Origin: DASVWZ01 sp963715675
GTDB lineage: Bacteria; Acidobacteriota; Terriglobia; Terriglobales; Acidobacteriaceae
NCBI GenBank assembly: GCA_963715675.1
Contig: OY970265.1
Coordinates: 3,844,001-3,908,000 of the forward strand
Reading direction: 5' to 3'
DNA: 64,000 nucleotides
Shown in pieces: positions 55,768 through 64,000 of this stretch (position 1 is the first letter of the stretch; the number at the start of each line of letters is the position of its first letter). The notes under the pieces are model-generated. The model was given only the letters and a program-made list of their open reading frames with translations, was not told the DNA's origin and made no database searches. The position numbers and the translations under genes are program-made.

Positions 55768-55813
55768 TCCGTAACCTGATGATTCCACTAGACCGGTGGG
55801 GAGGGGGTATATC
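55768..55813 (+). repeat. Dispersed repeat, right half next to the transposon
   Basis: The first 26 bases equal the reverse complement of 42808-42833; the following GGGGAGGGGGTATA corresponds to GGGGGATGGGGTATA there. It represents the half of the target repeat left on this side by the insertion. Confidence 0.75.
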
Positions 55814-55974
55814 CCGAAACAGGGGTTCTCACAACCTTGCCGTGGGCAGAAACTGCGGCGGCGGGATGCCTCACCCGTCGGCATTTCTTGAGGCTGTTAC
55901 GAAACTTCAAGTTGGACCCGCGTCCAACGAAGAAGTCCGATGGTAGTGCGAAGCCCAGGAGCGGCAAACAAGAG

Positions 55975-56202
55975 CGACGGCACTAAGCATAAGTCGTTTG
56001 TTTTCTATATTATAGTTTAAAGCCTTTAGAATCTATATCTTGCCGGCACTAACGCGTCAATCATGTGAAAATGGCACTTTTTCACTGAAAAAGGCATGGT
56101 AAACGATCATTGTTTTCAGTAGCTTGCGGGTTGACAAAACAGCAGCCCCAATGTTTTCAATATCTTGCAAGACGGCAGAAACGGGGGAGGGGGTATACCC
56201 CG
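55975..56202. repeat. Cluster of short repeats before the DinB gene
   Basis: Contains TGTTTTCAGTAGCTTGCGGG (56111) and TGTTTTCAATATCTTGCAAG (56152), a CTTTTTCA-C-TGAAAAAG palindrome (56077-56093) and a third GGGGGAGGGGGTATACCCC motif (56183-56201). AT content is higher than in the neighbours. The whole stretch 55814-56218 has no supported gene; a 7-bp hairpin without T-tract lies at 55911-55928. Confidence 0.6.
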
Positions 56203-56218
56203 ATTTAAGGCCAGGGCT

Positions 56219-56680
56219 CTACTCGATACACCCTTGCCGCACGGCGTGAATGAAGTCGGTGTAGGCGGGAGTCTGGCCGGCAGCGCGCATGTGGCTGGCG
56301 ATTTGCCCGCGATGATACGCCGAGTGCATCAGGACGTGAGTCAGCACGTCCACGACGGTGCTCGTCCACGGCTCACCCTTGCTGTTTTTGTATGAAATTT
56401 TCGCGGAGAGCCCTGTGGGTGAAAGCTGGCCGAGATACTCTCGCCACAGGCGGCCGAGTTCGGCAATCTGCCCTGCGCACTGGTCGGCGCCGAATTCGGG
56501 CCAAACCGGACTGCTTTGCGGTTTCTGAGTCAGGCGCTCCAGCCAGAGGCGCTCCGCCGAAAGAATATGCCCCAGAAGTTGCAGCGAGCGCGCCTCAGGG
56601 GCTTTTACCACAGCCAGCACTTCGCGATTGGCCCATTCGTTGTATGCGAATTGACGGCGGAGATAATTGATAAGTTCCAT
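56219..56680 (-). CDS. DinB-family protein
   Basis: 153 residues from ATG 56680. The four-helix DinB/YfiT fold is shown by LINYLRRQFAYNEWANREVL, LLGHILSAERLWLERL (first metal His) and the closing HVLMHSAYHRGQIASHMRAAG (two further His), so the usual three-His metal site is present. The family includes thiol S-transferases and hydrolases induced by DNA damage or stress. Here no partner gene hints at a substrate. Confidence 0.88.
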   Translation of the reverse strand: MELINYLRRQFAYNEWANREVLAVVKAPEARSLQLLGHILSAERLWLERLTQKPQSSPVWPEFGADQCAGQIAELGRLWREYLGQLSPTGLSAKISYKNSKGEPWTSTVVDVLTHVLMHSAYHRGQIASHMRAAGQTPAYTDFIHAVRQGCIE

Positions 56681-56846
56681 CACCAGACCTTGTTCAAGCG
56701 GAGGTGCAACGCGAACCACATTCTATAGTCAGATGACAACAGGATAAGCCACTCACCCGCCCGGAAAGAAGCCATGCTGACAATGAGCGATGATTGCGGT
56801 AGCGTAAAGTAGATCTTCTGTAAATGGGATAGATAGGGATTTGTCA

Positions 56847-58658
56847 GTGTCAGCAGCTCAAACCGAAGCTTCAGTGGCCAAACCGGCAGCTCCCGCAAGG
56901 GCTTGGCGGATCGCCGTGTTTGTTCTTCTGCTGGCGGTCTATCTTGGCTCGGCTTTTTCCCCCGCATTCTTCGATGACGCCGACGCATCCCACGCCGAAG
57001 CCGCCCGTGAAATGGTCGCGCGTGGAGACTATGTCACCCTGCACATCAATGGAGTCCGCTATCTGGAAAAAGCTCCCCTGATGTATTGGCTGGTGGCGCT
57101 CTGCTTCCGTGTCTTCGGAGTCCATGAATTCGCCGCCCGGCTGCCCATTGTCCTGGCGGTCCTGCTGTCGGCAATCCTGGCGATGAAGTGGGCTGAGCGC
57201 GCTTTCGGCGCGCGCGCCGCAGTCTACGCAGGTTTATTTGTGGCTACTACCACCGGTTTCTATCTGTTTACCCGCATCCTTCTTCCCGAGGCAATCCTGA
57301 GTTTGCTGATCGCCGCGTCGCTCTACTTCTTCCTGACCGGGTTGCAGGACGGCGCCAGATGGCGATGGTACGCAAGCTATGCCTGCATAGCTCTGGCCAT
57401 CCTGACGAAGGGATTGATTGCACCCGTGTTCGCCGGCGCGGCTGCGCTGGGCTATTTGCTGTTGAGCGGCGAGTGGCGTCGCTGGCGGGAGTTTCACCTG
57501 GCCGGCGGCACAGCTCTGCTGATCCTTATCGCGGCTCCCTGGCACTTGCTGGCCGGCTACCGTAACCACGGTTTCTTCTGGTTCTACTTCGTCAATGAGC
57601 ACTTCCTGCGGTTCCTGGGGAAGCGTTACCCCAGGGATTACAATAAGCTGCCGGCGATACTGTACTGGGGGCTGCACCTGGTATGGCTGTTCCCCTGGGG
57701 CATGTACCTGCCCATAGCAATGCAAGACCTCTGGCGCGAGTTGCGGCGGAAGGGGGCCGGCGCAAGCCAGCGTAGTTTCGCCTCCCGCACCAGTTTGCTG
57801 TGTTGGGTGTGGGCAGGGATCGTTTTGATTTTCTTTTCCCTGTCGACCAATCAGGAGTACTACACTTTCCCTGCTTATTTCCCCCTTCTTCTGTTGTTGG
57901 CCGGAGCGGTTGCCGCTCGCGAGGAGCGAGCGGACAACCGCTGGCTGGTGTGGGGCACCGCATTTATTGCTCTGATATCTATTGTCGCGGGGGGCGCGCT
58001 CATCACGGGACTGTGGACATCGCGCAGTCTTCCCTACGTTGCTGATATCGGTACTGTGCTCGCGACCCACAATCTTGAAAGCGACACCCTTTCCATGTCG
58101 CATATTCTGGACTTGAGCGGTGAGTCGTTCGCCGCGCTACGGCTGCCTGCGATGCTGGCAATGCTGGTCTTGATCTTCGGACCGCCTGCTGCTTTGTGGC
58201 TTCGCATCCGGCGCCGGCACTATGCCGCTACCTGGACGCTGGCCTGCACCATGGCGGTGTTCTTTGTCGCGGCACATATGGCTCTGGACCGCTTTGAACC
58301 TTACCTGTCGTCCAAGGCTCTGGCCCAGAGTATTACCCAACAGGTTCGTTCCGGTGATCGCATCATGATCTATGGCGACCAGGCATTCGGTTCGTCGCTG
58401 CTTTTCTATCTGGAGAGGCCGATCGCGCTGGTGAACGGGCGCACGACTTCGATGTGGTTTGGGTCCACTTTTCGCGATGCTCCCAACATTTATCTGGATG
58501 ACTCAGACTTAGTGCGGGAATGGGATTCCAGCACACGCGTGTTTCTGTTCGTCTCGCCCTTCCAGAAAGCGCGGGTGGATTCGTTGCTCGGCTCCCGAAA
58601 ATATGTAATCGCGGAGGGCTCAGGCAAGACTGTCTACAGCAACCGCCCGAGCCTCTGA
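56847..58658 (+). CDS. GT39/ArnT-type membrane glycosyltransferase
   Basis: 603 residues from GTG 56847 (AGGGA 7 bases upstream; TTG 56841 is possible). About eleven membrane segments and the family's first loop: FFDDADASHAEAAREMVARGDYVTLHINGVRYLEKAPLMYWL, with the paired acidic residues and the ExAPLMYW motif of ArnT/PMT-type transferases. A later FFWFYFVNEHFLRF also fits. It moves a sugar from a lipid carrier to lipid A or another outer acceptor. The 3' end overlaps the convergent HpnI-type gene by 39 bases. Confidence 0.88.
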   Translation: MSAAQTEASVAKPAAPARAWRIAVFVLLLAVYLGSAFSPAFFDDADASHAEAAREMVARGDYVTLHINGVRYLEKAPLMYWLVALCFRVFGVHEFAARLPIVLAVLLSAILAMKWAERAFGARAAVYAGLFVATTTGFYLFTRILLPEAILSLLIAASLYFFLTGLQDGARWRWYASYACIALAILTKGLIAPVFAGAAALGYLLLSGEWRRWREFHLAGGTALLILIAAPWHLLAGYRNHGFFWFYFVNEHFLRFLGKRYPRDYNKLPAILYWGLHLVWLFPWGMYLPIAMQDLWRELRRKGAGASQRSFASRTSLLCWVWAGIVLIFFSLSTNQEYYTFPAYFPLLLLLAGAVAAREERADNRWLVWGTAFIALISIVAGGALITGLWTSRSLPYVADIGTVLATHNLESDTLSMSHILDLSGESFAALRLPAMLAMLVLIFGPPAALWLRIRRRHYAATWTLACTMAVFFVAAHMALDRFEPYLSSKALAQSITQQVRSGDRIMIYGDQAFGSSLLFYLERPIALVNGRTTSMWFGSTFRDAPNIYLDDSDLVREWDSSTRVFLFVSPFQKARVDSLLGSRKYVIAEGSGKTVYSNRPSL

Positions 58659-59840
58659 GGTTTTGGCGGCTGCAAGCGGGGCCATGCGGCCTTCTTTTTC
58701 GAGATGATACTGCTGGCTGCGCCACACGATCGTGCTCCCGAGAAAGCTCGCGATCCAGAAACAGAACCCCATCAAATCCCGGACCGGATACAGCCAGCAG
58801 TCCCGCAGCGCCAAGTCGTCGTCGACCACGCTCCAGCCTGCCACCACCGACATCACCAAGCGATTGAGCAGCGCTGTTCCGAGCAGCGCCGCTGCCCAGA
58901 CGCCACTGTGCAACGCAATTCCTGCCACCATCCCAAGCAGGCCGAAGGGCATGGCAAAAGTCAGACCGCTGCCGATATGGCCCGCGGGACGCGAAAAGCG
59001 CGTGCTCCTCATCCACCGGACCTGATGAAGAATGGAGTCCTTCCAACTGTCGTTGAGCACCACGTGGCCGATGATGTGCGATGAAAGCACAACCGTCCGT
59101 CCTGACTCCGCCACCTTCTTGCCGAGCAGATAGTCGTCCGCGCAATAGTCGGCCAGAACGCCGATGCCGCCCAGGGCGTCCAGCACATTGCGGCGTATTG
59201 CCATGGTCGGCCCCAAGGCGAATTTCATGCCCTCTAACAGATCCGCCACCAGCACACCGGAGGTCATCTCGACCGACATCCCCAGCGCTTCCAGGCGGGA
59301 CCAGATGCCGCCGGTCGGCACTCCACGATAAAGGCAGGTCACAAGTCCAACTTGCGGATCCAGGAGAGGCCGAACTACTTCTCTCAGATAGTTCGGAGTG
59401 ACAAGCACATCGCTGTCGCTGATCACAAGGTATTCGGACCGGGCCGCCGCCACCATCTTGTTCAGAGAGCAGACCTTGGCATTTGGACGGTCGGGCTCTC
59501 CCGAAAACACGATCGTCATGGGAACATCCGGGTAGCGGCGGCTGATACGGTGCACCACTGTCAACGCCGGATCGTACTTATTGCGAACCCCAAATACGAT
59601 CTCGAAACGAGGATAATCCTGGCGGAAAAAGCTCTCAAGATTGGACTCCAGGCGAACCTCAAGCCCACAAAGAGGTTTCAAGAGAGTAGCAGGTGGATCC
59701 TCGCGCACCTCGCTGGCTGGACGTTTTTTCAGGGTCCTGAATCGTGCGGCGGAGATCAGTACCAGCACCAGAAACACCGTGCAACTAAACAAACCTCCCA
59801 GCGACACGAATAACAGAATTCGGGCAAGTATATGCAGCAT
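58620..59840 (-). CDS. HpnI/GT21-type glycosyltransferase (ceramide glucosyltransferase-like)
   Basis: 406 residues. One N-terminal membrane segment and two or three C-terminal ones frame a GT-A domain: LLKPLCGLEVRLESNLESFF, EIVFGVRNKYDPAL, the DSD motif in YLVISDSDVLV, the third Asp pair in DYCADDYLLG and the HQVRWMRSTR motif. This is the layout of ceramide glucosyltransferase-like proteins such as HpnI, which adds N-acetylglucosamine to bacteriohopanetetrol. No other hopanoid gene is adjacent, so the lipid acceptor is uncertain. Confidence 0.83.
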   Translation of the reverse strand: MLHILARILLFVSLGGLFSCTVFLVLVLISAARFRTLKKRPASEVREDPPATLLKPLCGLEVRLESNLESFFRQDYPRFEIVFGVRNKYDPALTVVHRISRRYPDVPMTIVFSGEPDRPNAKVCSLNKMVAAARSEYLVISDSDVLVTPNYLREVVRPLLDPQVGLVTCLYRGVPTGGIWSRLEALGMSVEMTSGVLVADLLEGMKFALGPTMAIRRNVLDALGGIGVLADYCADDYLLGKKVAESGRTVVLSSHIIGHVVLNDSWKDSILHQVRWMRSTRFSRPAGHIGSGLTFAMPFGLLGMVAGIALHSGVWAAALLGTALLNRLVMSVVAGWSVVDDDLALRDCWLYPVRDLMGFCFWIASFLGSTIVWRSQQYHLEKEGRMAPLAAAKTSEARAVAVDSLA

Positions 59841-60143
59841 TCCCCCTCAAACAACCGATTACTATTCAGAATCTCACAGAAAAGCCATTTGAAATAGCGC
59901 TTTTTTTAGAGACCTTATCTGCAAGGCTGCGACGGAACCACCAGGTAGTCTAAGAGGTGCGGGAAATCGGAACAAATGAGTTGCGCGACGTCCCCTTTTT
60001 CATTTGAGGGCAATGCAATCGTGGCGACAATCCGTCTGAGGAACGGTGGCCGGACACACTGGACATGGATTCTCCGACAGACCTAACCACAATTCGGCAA
60101 GGGCCCTCGCGAGATCGGACTTCATTCCGATCCTTTCCCTGCT
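59841..60143. other. Gene-free stretch between the HpnI-type gene and fdnI
   Basis: About 300 bases with no supported gene. It should hold the HpnI-type promoter and the end of the formate dehydrogenase transcript; a run of seven T lies near 59901, but I see no clear terminator. Confidence 0.35.
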
Positions 60144-60881
60144 TTACCGGTCTCTGGCTTGGCGAGCCTCTTCGTAGGCCTGGCGGGGATCACGGCCGGT
60201 CATCTCCCTGTACCACGCGGGATGGAATGTCCAGGCCCAGGCTTCACTCACTGCGCCACGAATCATGGCCTGGAACGTTCCGGGCTCTCCCACGGTGCTG
60301 AGATAGATGTGGATGAAGATGCCGCCCAGCATGATCAATGCGGAGATATCGTGCAGCACATAGCTGACGGCAACGGGCCAGCGTCCGAAGGTCGAGGCTC
60401 CTGCCCACAAAATGATCCCGGTTACGAGATAGGCCATGCAGCCGCAGACAATCTCCCAGAATTGCATTTTCTGGCCGCCGTTGAAGAACCCGGTCTCGGG
60501 AGGGTCCAGCTTTTCTTCGTTTGAAAAAATTTTCCTGATGTTGCGCATCCATGCTGTATCGGCGGCTGTCCATTTCATGGGCTTCAGCCAATTCAGCATC
60601 TGCAAGCCGAAGCAAGCGACGAAGCCCAGTCCGAACCACGGGTGCATGGCACGGGCCAGCGGTCCTCCCCCGAAAAACGGAGTGAACCAGCGAAACAGCC
60701 ACGGCAGATAGATGCCAAAGCCGGAGAATAGCGCGAGGAAGAAAAAGAGAGCTACCGCCCAGTGCAGAACGCGCGTATACACCGGGTGACGCAGCAGTTC
60801 GCCGCGGTAGACCTCGGTGTGGCCAAAGGTATCAAAGGCGCGGCGAGCCTTGTCGTCAAACCGCTCAATCGCCGTTCCCAT
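60144..60881 (-). CDS. fdnI: Formate dehydrogenase gamma subunit, cytochrome b556
   Basis: 245 residues, four membrane helices expected. Heme-ligand His appear in TRVLHWAVALFFFLALFSG, AMHPWFGLGF, and the C-terminal helix SALIMLGGIFIHIYLSTVGE, which with FQAMIRGAVSEAWAWTFHPAWYREM is typical of FdnI/FdoI. It passes electrons from the iron-sulfur subunit to quinone. Its start overlaps the end of fdnH by 17 bases. Confidence 0.9.
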   Translation of the reverse strand: MGTAIERFDDKARRAFDTFGHTEVYRGELLRHPVYTRVLHWAVALFFFLALFSGFGIYLPWLFRWFTPFFGGGPLARAMHPWFGLGFVACFGLQMLNWLKPMKWTAADTAWMRNIRKIFSNEEKLDPPETGFFNGGQKMQFWEIVCGCMAYLVTGIILWAGASTFGRWPVAVSYVLHDISALIMLGGIFIHIYLSTVGEPGTFQAMIRGAVSEAWAWTFHPAWYREMTGRDPRQAYEEARQARDR

Positions 60882-61770
60882 GGGCAGGCTCCTTCCTCGG
60901 CGGTTCGGGCTGCGGACGCCGCGGACCCACCGTCACATAATGCAGACAGACCCCCAGGAAACCGAACAATGCGAACGTCCCGAGAACCGGCTTGAATAGC
61001 CATTTCCACACCGTATAACTCCACGGGATTTGCGGATTCTTCGGCAAGCCGCCGTAACGTTCCGGATCAGTGGCATCGTGCAGCACGTAAATGACGTGCG
61101 TGCCGCCGATGGATTGCGGATCATAGACTCCTGCCTTTTCAAAACCGAAGTGCTCGCGCAGCTGCTTCGACCGTTCTTCCGCCATGTACTTCATGTCATC
61201 TTTTGATCCGAACTTCAGGCATCCCGTAGGGCAAGCCTTGATGCAGGCTGGCTCCAGGCCTTGCCCAACGCGGTCCGAACACAGGGTGCATTTGTAGACT
61301 TTCTTGGTTGCAGGATTGAACCGGGGGATATTGTATGGACACCCCGAGACGCAGAATTCGCAGCCAATGCAATTTTCCTGCTGGAAATCGACGATGCCAT
61401 TCGCATACTGCACGATGGCGCCATCGGCCGGGCAGGCGCGCAGGCAGCCGGGATCGGCACAGTGCATACACTGGTCCTTGCGCATGAGCCACTGAATGGT
61501 GCCGTCCGCCTTCTGGTGCTCGTTGAACTTGATCAGGTTCCAGAAGTTCCAGCGCGTCTCCGGCATGGTCTGGTAAGTATTGTCGAAGGTGGTCGGCGAG
61601 AACGGCATATCGTTCCACTCGACGCAGGCCACTTCACAGGCTTTGCAGCCGATGCAGGTGGTGGTATCGACCAGTTTGCAGACTTCGTAGTCGCGCTGCA
61701 CGCCGAAGCCCGGCGCGGCACCGGAATGTCCAGAGATTTGCTTGATCTGAAGCGTCTTGCGGTCGCTCAT
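60865..61770 (-). CDS. fdnH: Formate dehydrogenase beta subunit, four [4Fe-4S] clusters
   Basis: 301 residues. Cysteine groups for four clusters are present: TTCIGCKACEVACVEWN, CMHCADPGCLRACP, ENCIGCEFCVSGCPYNIP and KCTLCSDRVGQGLEPACIKACP. A single membrane helix near residue 260 anchors it, followed by a short Pro/Arg-rich tail. It carries electrons from the catalytic subunit across to the cytochrome b subunit. It starts 17 bases after fdnG. Confidence 0.93.
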   Translation of the reverse strand: MSDRKTLQIKQISGHSGAAPGFGVQRDYEVCKLVDTTTCIGCKACEVACVEWNDMPFSPTTFDNTYQTMPETRWNFWNLIKFNEHQKADGTIQWLMRKDQCMHCADPGCLRACPADGAIVQYANGIVDFQQENCIGCEFCVSGCPYNIPRFNPATKKVYKCTLCSDRVGQGLEPACIKACPTGCLKFGSKDDMKYMAEERSKQLREHFGFEKAGVYDPQSIGGTHVIYVLHDATDPERYGGLPKNPQIPWSYTVWKWLFKPVLGTFALFGFLGVCLHYVTVGPRRPQPEPPRKEPAHGNGD

Positions 61771-61787
61771 CTTGGTCGCACTCCGTG

Positions 61788-64000
61788 CTACACCTTCTCG
61801 ATCTTTACCAGAAATCCTTTGAACTCCGGGGTAAACGCATTTGGATCGATCACCGTCGGAGTCAGTTGATTGGTCAGCATTCTGTCCGTTTTGCCTTCGT
61901 CTTCGGCGATGCCTCGGAACCCCCAGTGAATCGGGATTCCGATCTGGAACATCTCCTTGCCATCGATCATCATGGGCCGAATGCGGCGCGTGACCATGGC
62001 CTTGGCAACGTAATGGCTGCGGGCACTAGTGACCCGGACCTTTTCGCCGCCGCTCAACCCCATCCGGCCAGCCAGCTCAAAAGGAACTTCGACAAAAGGC
62101 TCCGGCACAAGCTGCACGTTCATCGGGTTGTTTTTCGTCCAATAGTGATAATGCTCGGTCAGACGATAGGTGGTGCAGATGACGTTGAATCCCTGATCGA
62201 CCGTGCCGTATTTGTCGAGATCCGTCTTGTACTTCTTCACGACCGGATTGTTGGATTGATTCGGATGCAACGGATTGGCGATAGGGCTTTCGATCGGCTC
62301 GTAGAACTCTGGGAAAGGCCCGTCGGCCATCGCACCCAGCGGAACGAACAAGCGACCGACGCCTTCGGGATTCATAATGAACGGCCCCATGTGATCCTTG
62401 GGCGCGGAATCGGCTTTGAAATCGGGAACGTCGTTGCCGACCCAGGACTGCTTACCTTCGTCCCACCAGACTTGCCGGCGAGGAGGATCCCAAGGCTTGC
62501 CGTTGAGATCACACGAGGCGCGGTTGTACAGTACGCGCCGGTTCATGGGCCAGGACCAGGCCCAATTCGGATAGATGCCCAGGCCGGAAGGATCTTCGGT
62601 GCCGCGGCGTTGGGTCAGTGCGCCCGCTTCGGTCCAGGAACCGCAATAGAGCCAGTTGCCCGAGAGAGTGGTTCCGTCGTCTTTCAACCAAGCGAACCCC
62701 GGAAGCTGCTGGCCAGCTTTGATGGTCACATTCGTCTTCGGATCGGTGAGATCGACGAGCGCCTTGCCGTTTATTTCCTTGGCCACCTCAGCCAGCGACG
62801 GGTTGTAAGGGTTGGTGTAGGCGAACGCAGCATTCAGAATCGGGTCGGGAAATTTTCCACCCTCCTTCTGATATAGCTCCCGCACCTTCAAGAAAATCGT
62901 GGCCAGGATTTCCTGGTCGAGCCGTGCCTGCCCCGGCGGCGGCAGGGCAACATTCTTCCACTGCAGCCAGCGGGCAGAATTTACAAACGTTCCATCTTTT
63001 TCGGCAAAGCCGGCGCCGGGTAAGCGATAGACGGTGGTGTTGATTTTGTTCATCTCGTCGGCCGAGATGCCGGGAGCGCGCCAGAATTCGCTAGTCTCAT
63101 CGGGATAAATCTCGCAGACCACAAGCCAGTCAGCCTTCTTGAGCGCATCGATGTTCTTTATCGAGTCCGGACCAATCATCACTCCATTCATGCCAAAGGC
63201 AAAAATACCTTTGACCTTGCCTTCGTACATGTCGTTCCAGATGTTCACCCAGGAATAGTTGCGATCGATTTTGGGCAGATAGTGGAAGGCCCAGTCATTT
63301 TCTTTCGTCGCCGCCGGACCGTACATTGCCTTGAGGAATGACACCCCGAACTTGGGCGTGTTGGACCAGTAGTTGAACGAATCCCAGGGATCCGGCTTGG
63401 CAGCGGTCGGGGTGATTCGCTTCAGATACGCTGCGAAATCCGTGTCCGAGGGATTCGGCATCTTCAGGTAGCCCGGCAGGATGTCGAACACACCCGCCAT
63501 ATCGGTGGCACCCTGGATGTTGGAGTGTCCACGCAGAGCGTTCACTCCTCCGCCAGCCCGTCCCACGTTGCCCATCAGCAGTTGCAGCATGGCCGCGGTG
63601 CGGATGATCTGGGTACCGAAGCTGTGCTGCGTCCAGCCGACGGCGTAGATGATGGTTGCGACTTTCTTCATGTCGCCGTCTTTTCGAACGGACGTGAACA
63701 GGTCAGCCGCTTTCAGGAATTGATCCTTGGGAATTCCGGTGATGCGCTCGACCATCTCGGCCGTGTAGCGCTCGTATTGCTTTTTCAGCAGTTGGAATAC
63801 GCAGCGCGGATGCTGCAACGAGAGATCATATGCAGTCTTCGGCGGCAGCATTGCCGGGGTAGGCGGCGTTGTGCTCGGAGACGCCGGCTTGGCAGCCGAC
63901 GGAGGATGTCCTGCGGCGGCCACCGGTGTTCCCGCCAGGTCCCCACCTTCTTCGTAATTCCAACTGGATTTGTCATAGACCTTCTTCTCTGGATCAAAGC
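61788..64000 (-). CDS. fdnG: Formate dehydrogenase alpha subunit, C-terminal part (cut by window end)
   Basis: The reading frame is open to the window edge, giving about 737 C-terminal residues. The edge reads FDPEKKVYDKSSWNYE. Molybdopterin-enzyme features follow: ERYTAEMVERITGIPKDQFLKAADLF, MLQLLMGNVGRAGGGVNALRGHSNIQGATD, and a C-terminal cofactor domain with AGRMGLSGGEKVRVTSARSHYVAKAMVTRRI. Layout fits the long FdnG/FdoG type that is Tat-exported and oxidises formate in the periplasm. The N-terminal part with the active-site Cys or selenocysteine and the Tat signal is outside. A Pro/Ala-rich insert (about residues 28-50 of the visible part, with PPTPAMLPP) is unusual. Confidence 0.92.
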   Translation of the reverse strand, partial: FDPEKKVYDKSSWNYEEGGDLAGTPVAAAGHPPSAAKPASPSTTPPTPAMLPPKTAYDLSLQHPRCVFQLLKKQYERYTAEMVERITGIPKDQFLKAADLFTSVRKDGDMKKVATIIYAVGWTQHSFGTQIIRTAAMLQLLMGNVGRAGGGVNALRGHSNIQGATDMAGVFDILPGYLKMPNPSDTDFAAYLKRITPTAAKPDPWDSFNYWSNTPKFGVSFLKAMYGPAATKENDWAFHYLPKIDRNYSWVNIWNDMYEGKVKGIFAFGMNGVMIGPDSIKNIDALKKADWLVVCEIYPDETSEFWRAPGISADEMNKINTTVYRLPGAGFAEKDGTFVNSARWLQWKNVALPPPGQARLDQEILATIFLKVRELYQKEGGKFPDPILNAAFAYTNPYNPSLAEVAKEINGKALVDLTDPKTNVTIKAGQQLPGFAWLKDDGTTLSGNWLYCGSWTEAGALTQRRGTEDPSGLGIYPNWAWSWPMNRRVLYNRASCDLNGKPWDPPRRQVWWDEGKQSWVGNDVPDFKADSAPKDHMGPFIMNPEGVGRLFVPLGAMADGPFPEFYEPIESPIANPLHPNQSNNPVVKKYKTDLDKYGTVDQGFNVICTTYRLTEHYHYWTKNNPMNVQLVPEPFVEVPFELAGRMGLSGGEKVRVTSARSHYVAKAMVTRRIRPMMIDGKEMFQIGIPIHWGFRGIAEDEGKTDRMLTNQLTPTVIDPNAFTPEFKGFLVKIEKV

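Noticed and set aside
55911..55928. Hairpin GTTGGAC/GTCCAAC as part of a tRNA
   Set aside because: No acceptor stem, anticodon arm or T-loop can be built around it.
61785..62876. Open frame of 363 codons antisense to fdnG
   Set aside because: Shadow of the formate dehydrogenase alpha subunit; no family resemblance.

Overview
This window looks like a chromosomal segment of an Acidobacteriota bacterium, most likely class Terriglobia (inference, no search was run). Supporting signs are an alternative complex III operon fused to a caa3-type oxidase cluster, the DUF2844/DUF3443 lipoprotein pair, GloVer-type tandem-repeat secreted proteins, PQQ-like propellers, two GT87 membrane glycosyltransferases, and abundant small dispersed repeats between genes. 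GC content is high and most genes sit in short, tightly packed operons.

Layout. 1-221: 5' end of an amidase, minus strand. 594-13176: one plus-strand respiratory operon (actABCDEF, an unknown membrane subunit, SCO, coxBACD), whose products should pass electrons from quinol through a complex III substitute to a cytochrome c oxidase with its own fused cytochrome c. 13288-17507: minus-strand secreted proteins (a PQQ propeller broken by one stop codon, then DUF3443 and DUF2844). 17849-23446: minus-strand translation cluster read rplM, rpsI, rpsB, tsf, pyrH, frr, then a HI0933-type flavoprotein. 23735-30916: PASTA protein, RecQ, a class III aminotransferase and two divergent GT87 proteins. 30966-42577: a helical-repeat small protein, dnaG, rpoD, a PEBP protein, an acyltransferase, dnaB and lepA, so primase, sigma-70 factor and replicative helicase lie close together. 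43085-49223: PQQ propeller, maf, tatA, a Ycf48-like protein, an M20 peptidase diverging from fabZ, and lpxA.

49232-56218 is the accessory part. A GloVer gene is split inside its signal peptide by a 1250-bp IS with a CTAG target duplication. Further on lies a 2.77-kb IS1595-like element with 19-bp inverted repeats. Besides its transposase it carries four passenger genes, among them a RusA-like protein. It sits in a dispersed repeat that has an unoccupied copy at about 42.8 kb. This element is my best candidate for something little described.

56219-59840 holds a DinB protein, a GT39-type glycosyltransferase and a HpnI/GT21-type glycosyltransferase. 60144-64000 is a minus-strand respiratory formate dehydrogenase operon (alpha subunit cut by the window end, then the iron-sulfur and cytochrome b subunits).

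All functional calls come from reading protein motifs and gene order. Starts were adjusted by eye using ribosome binding sites and family length.
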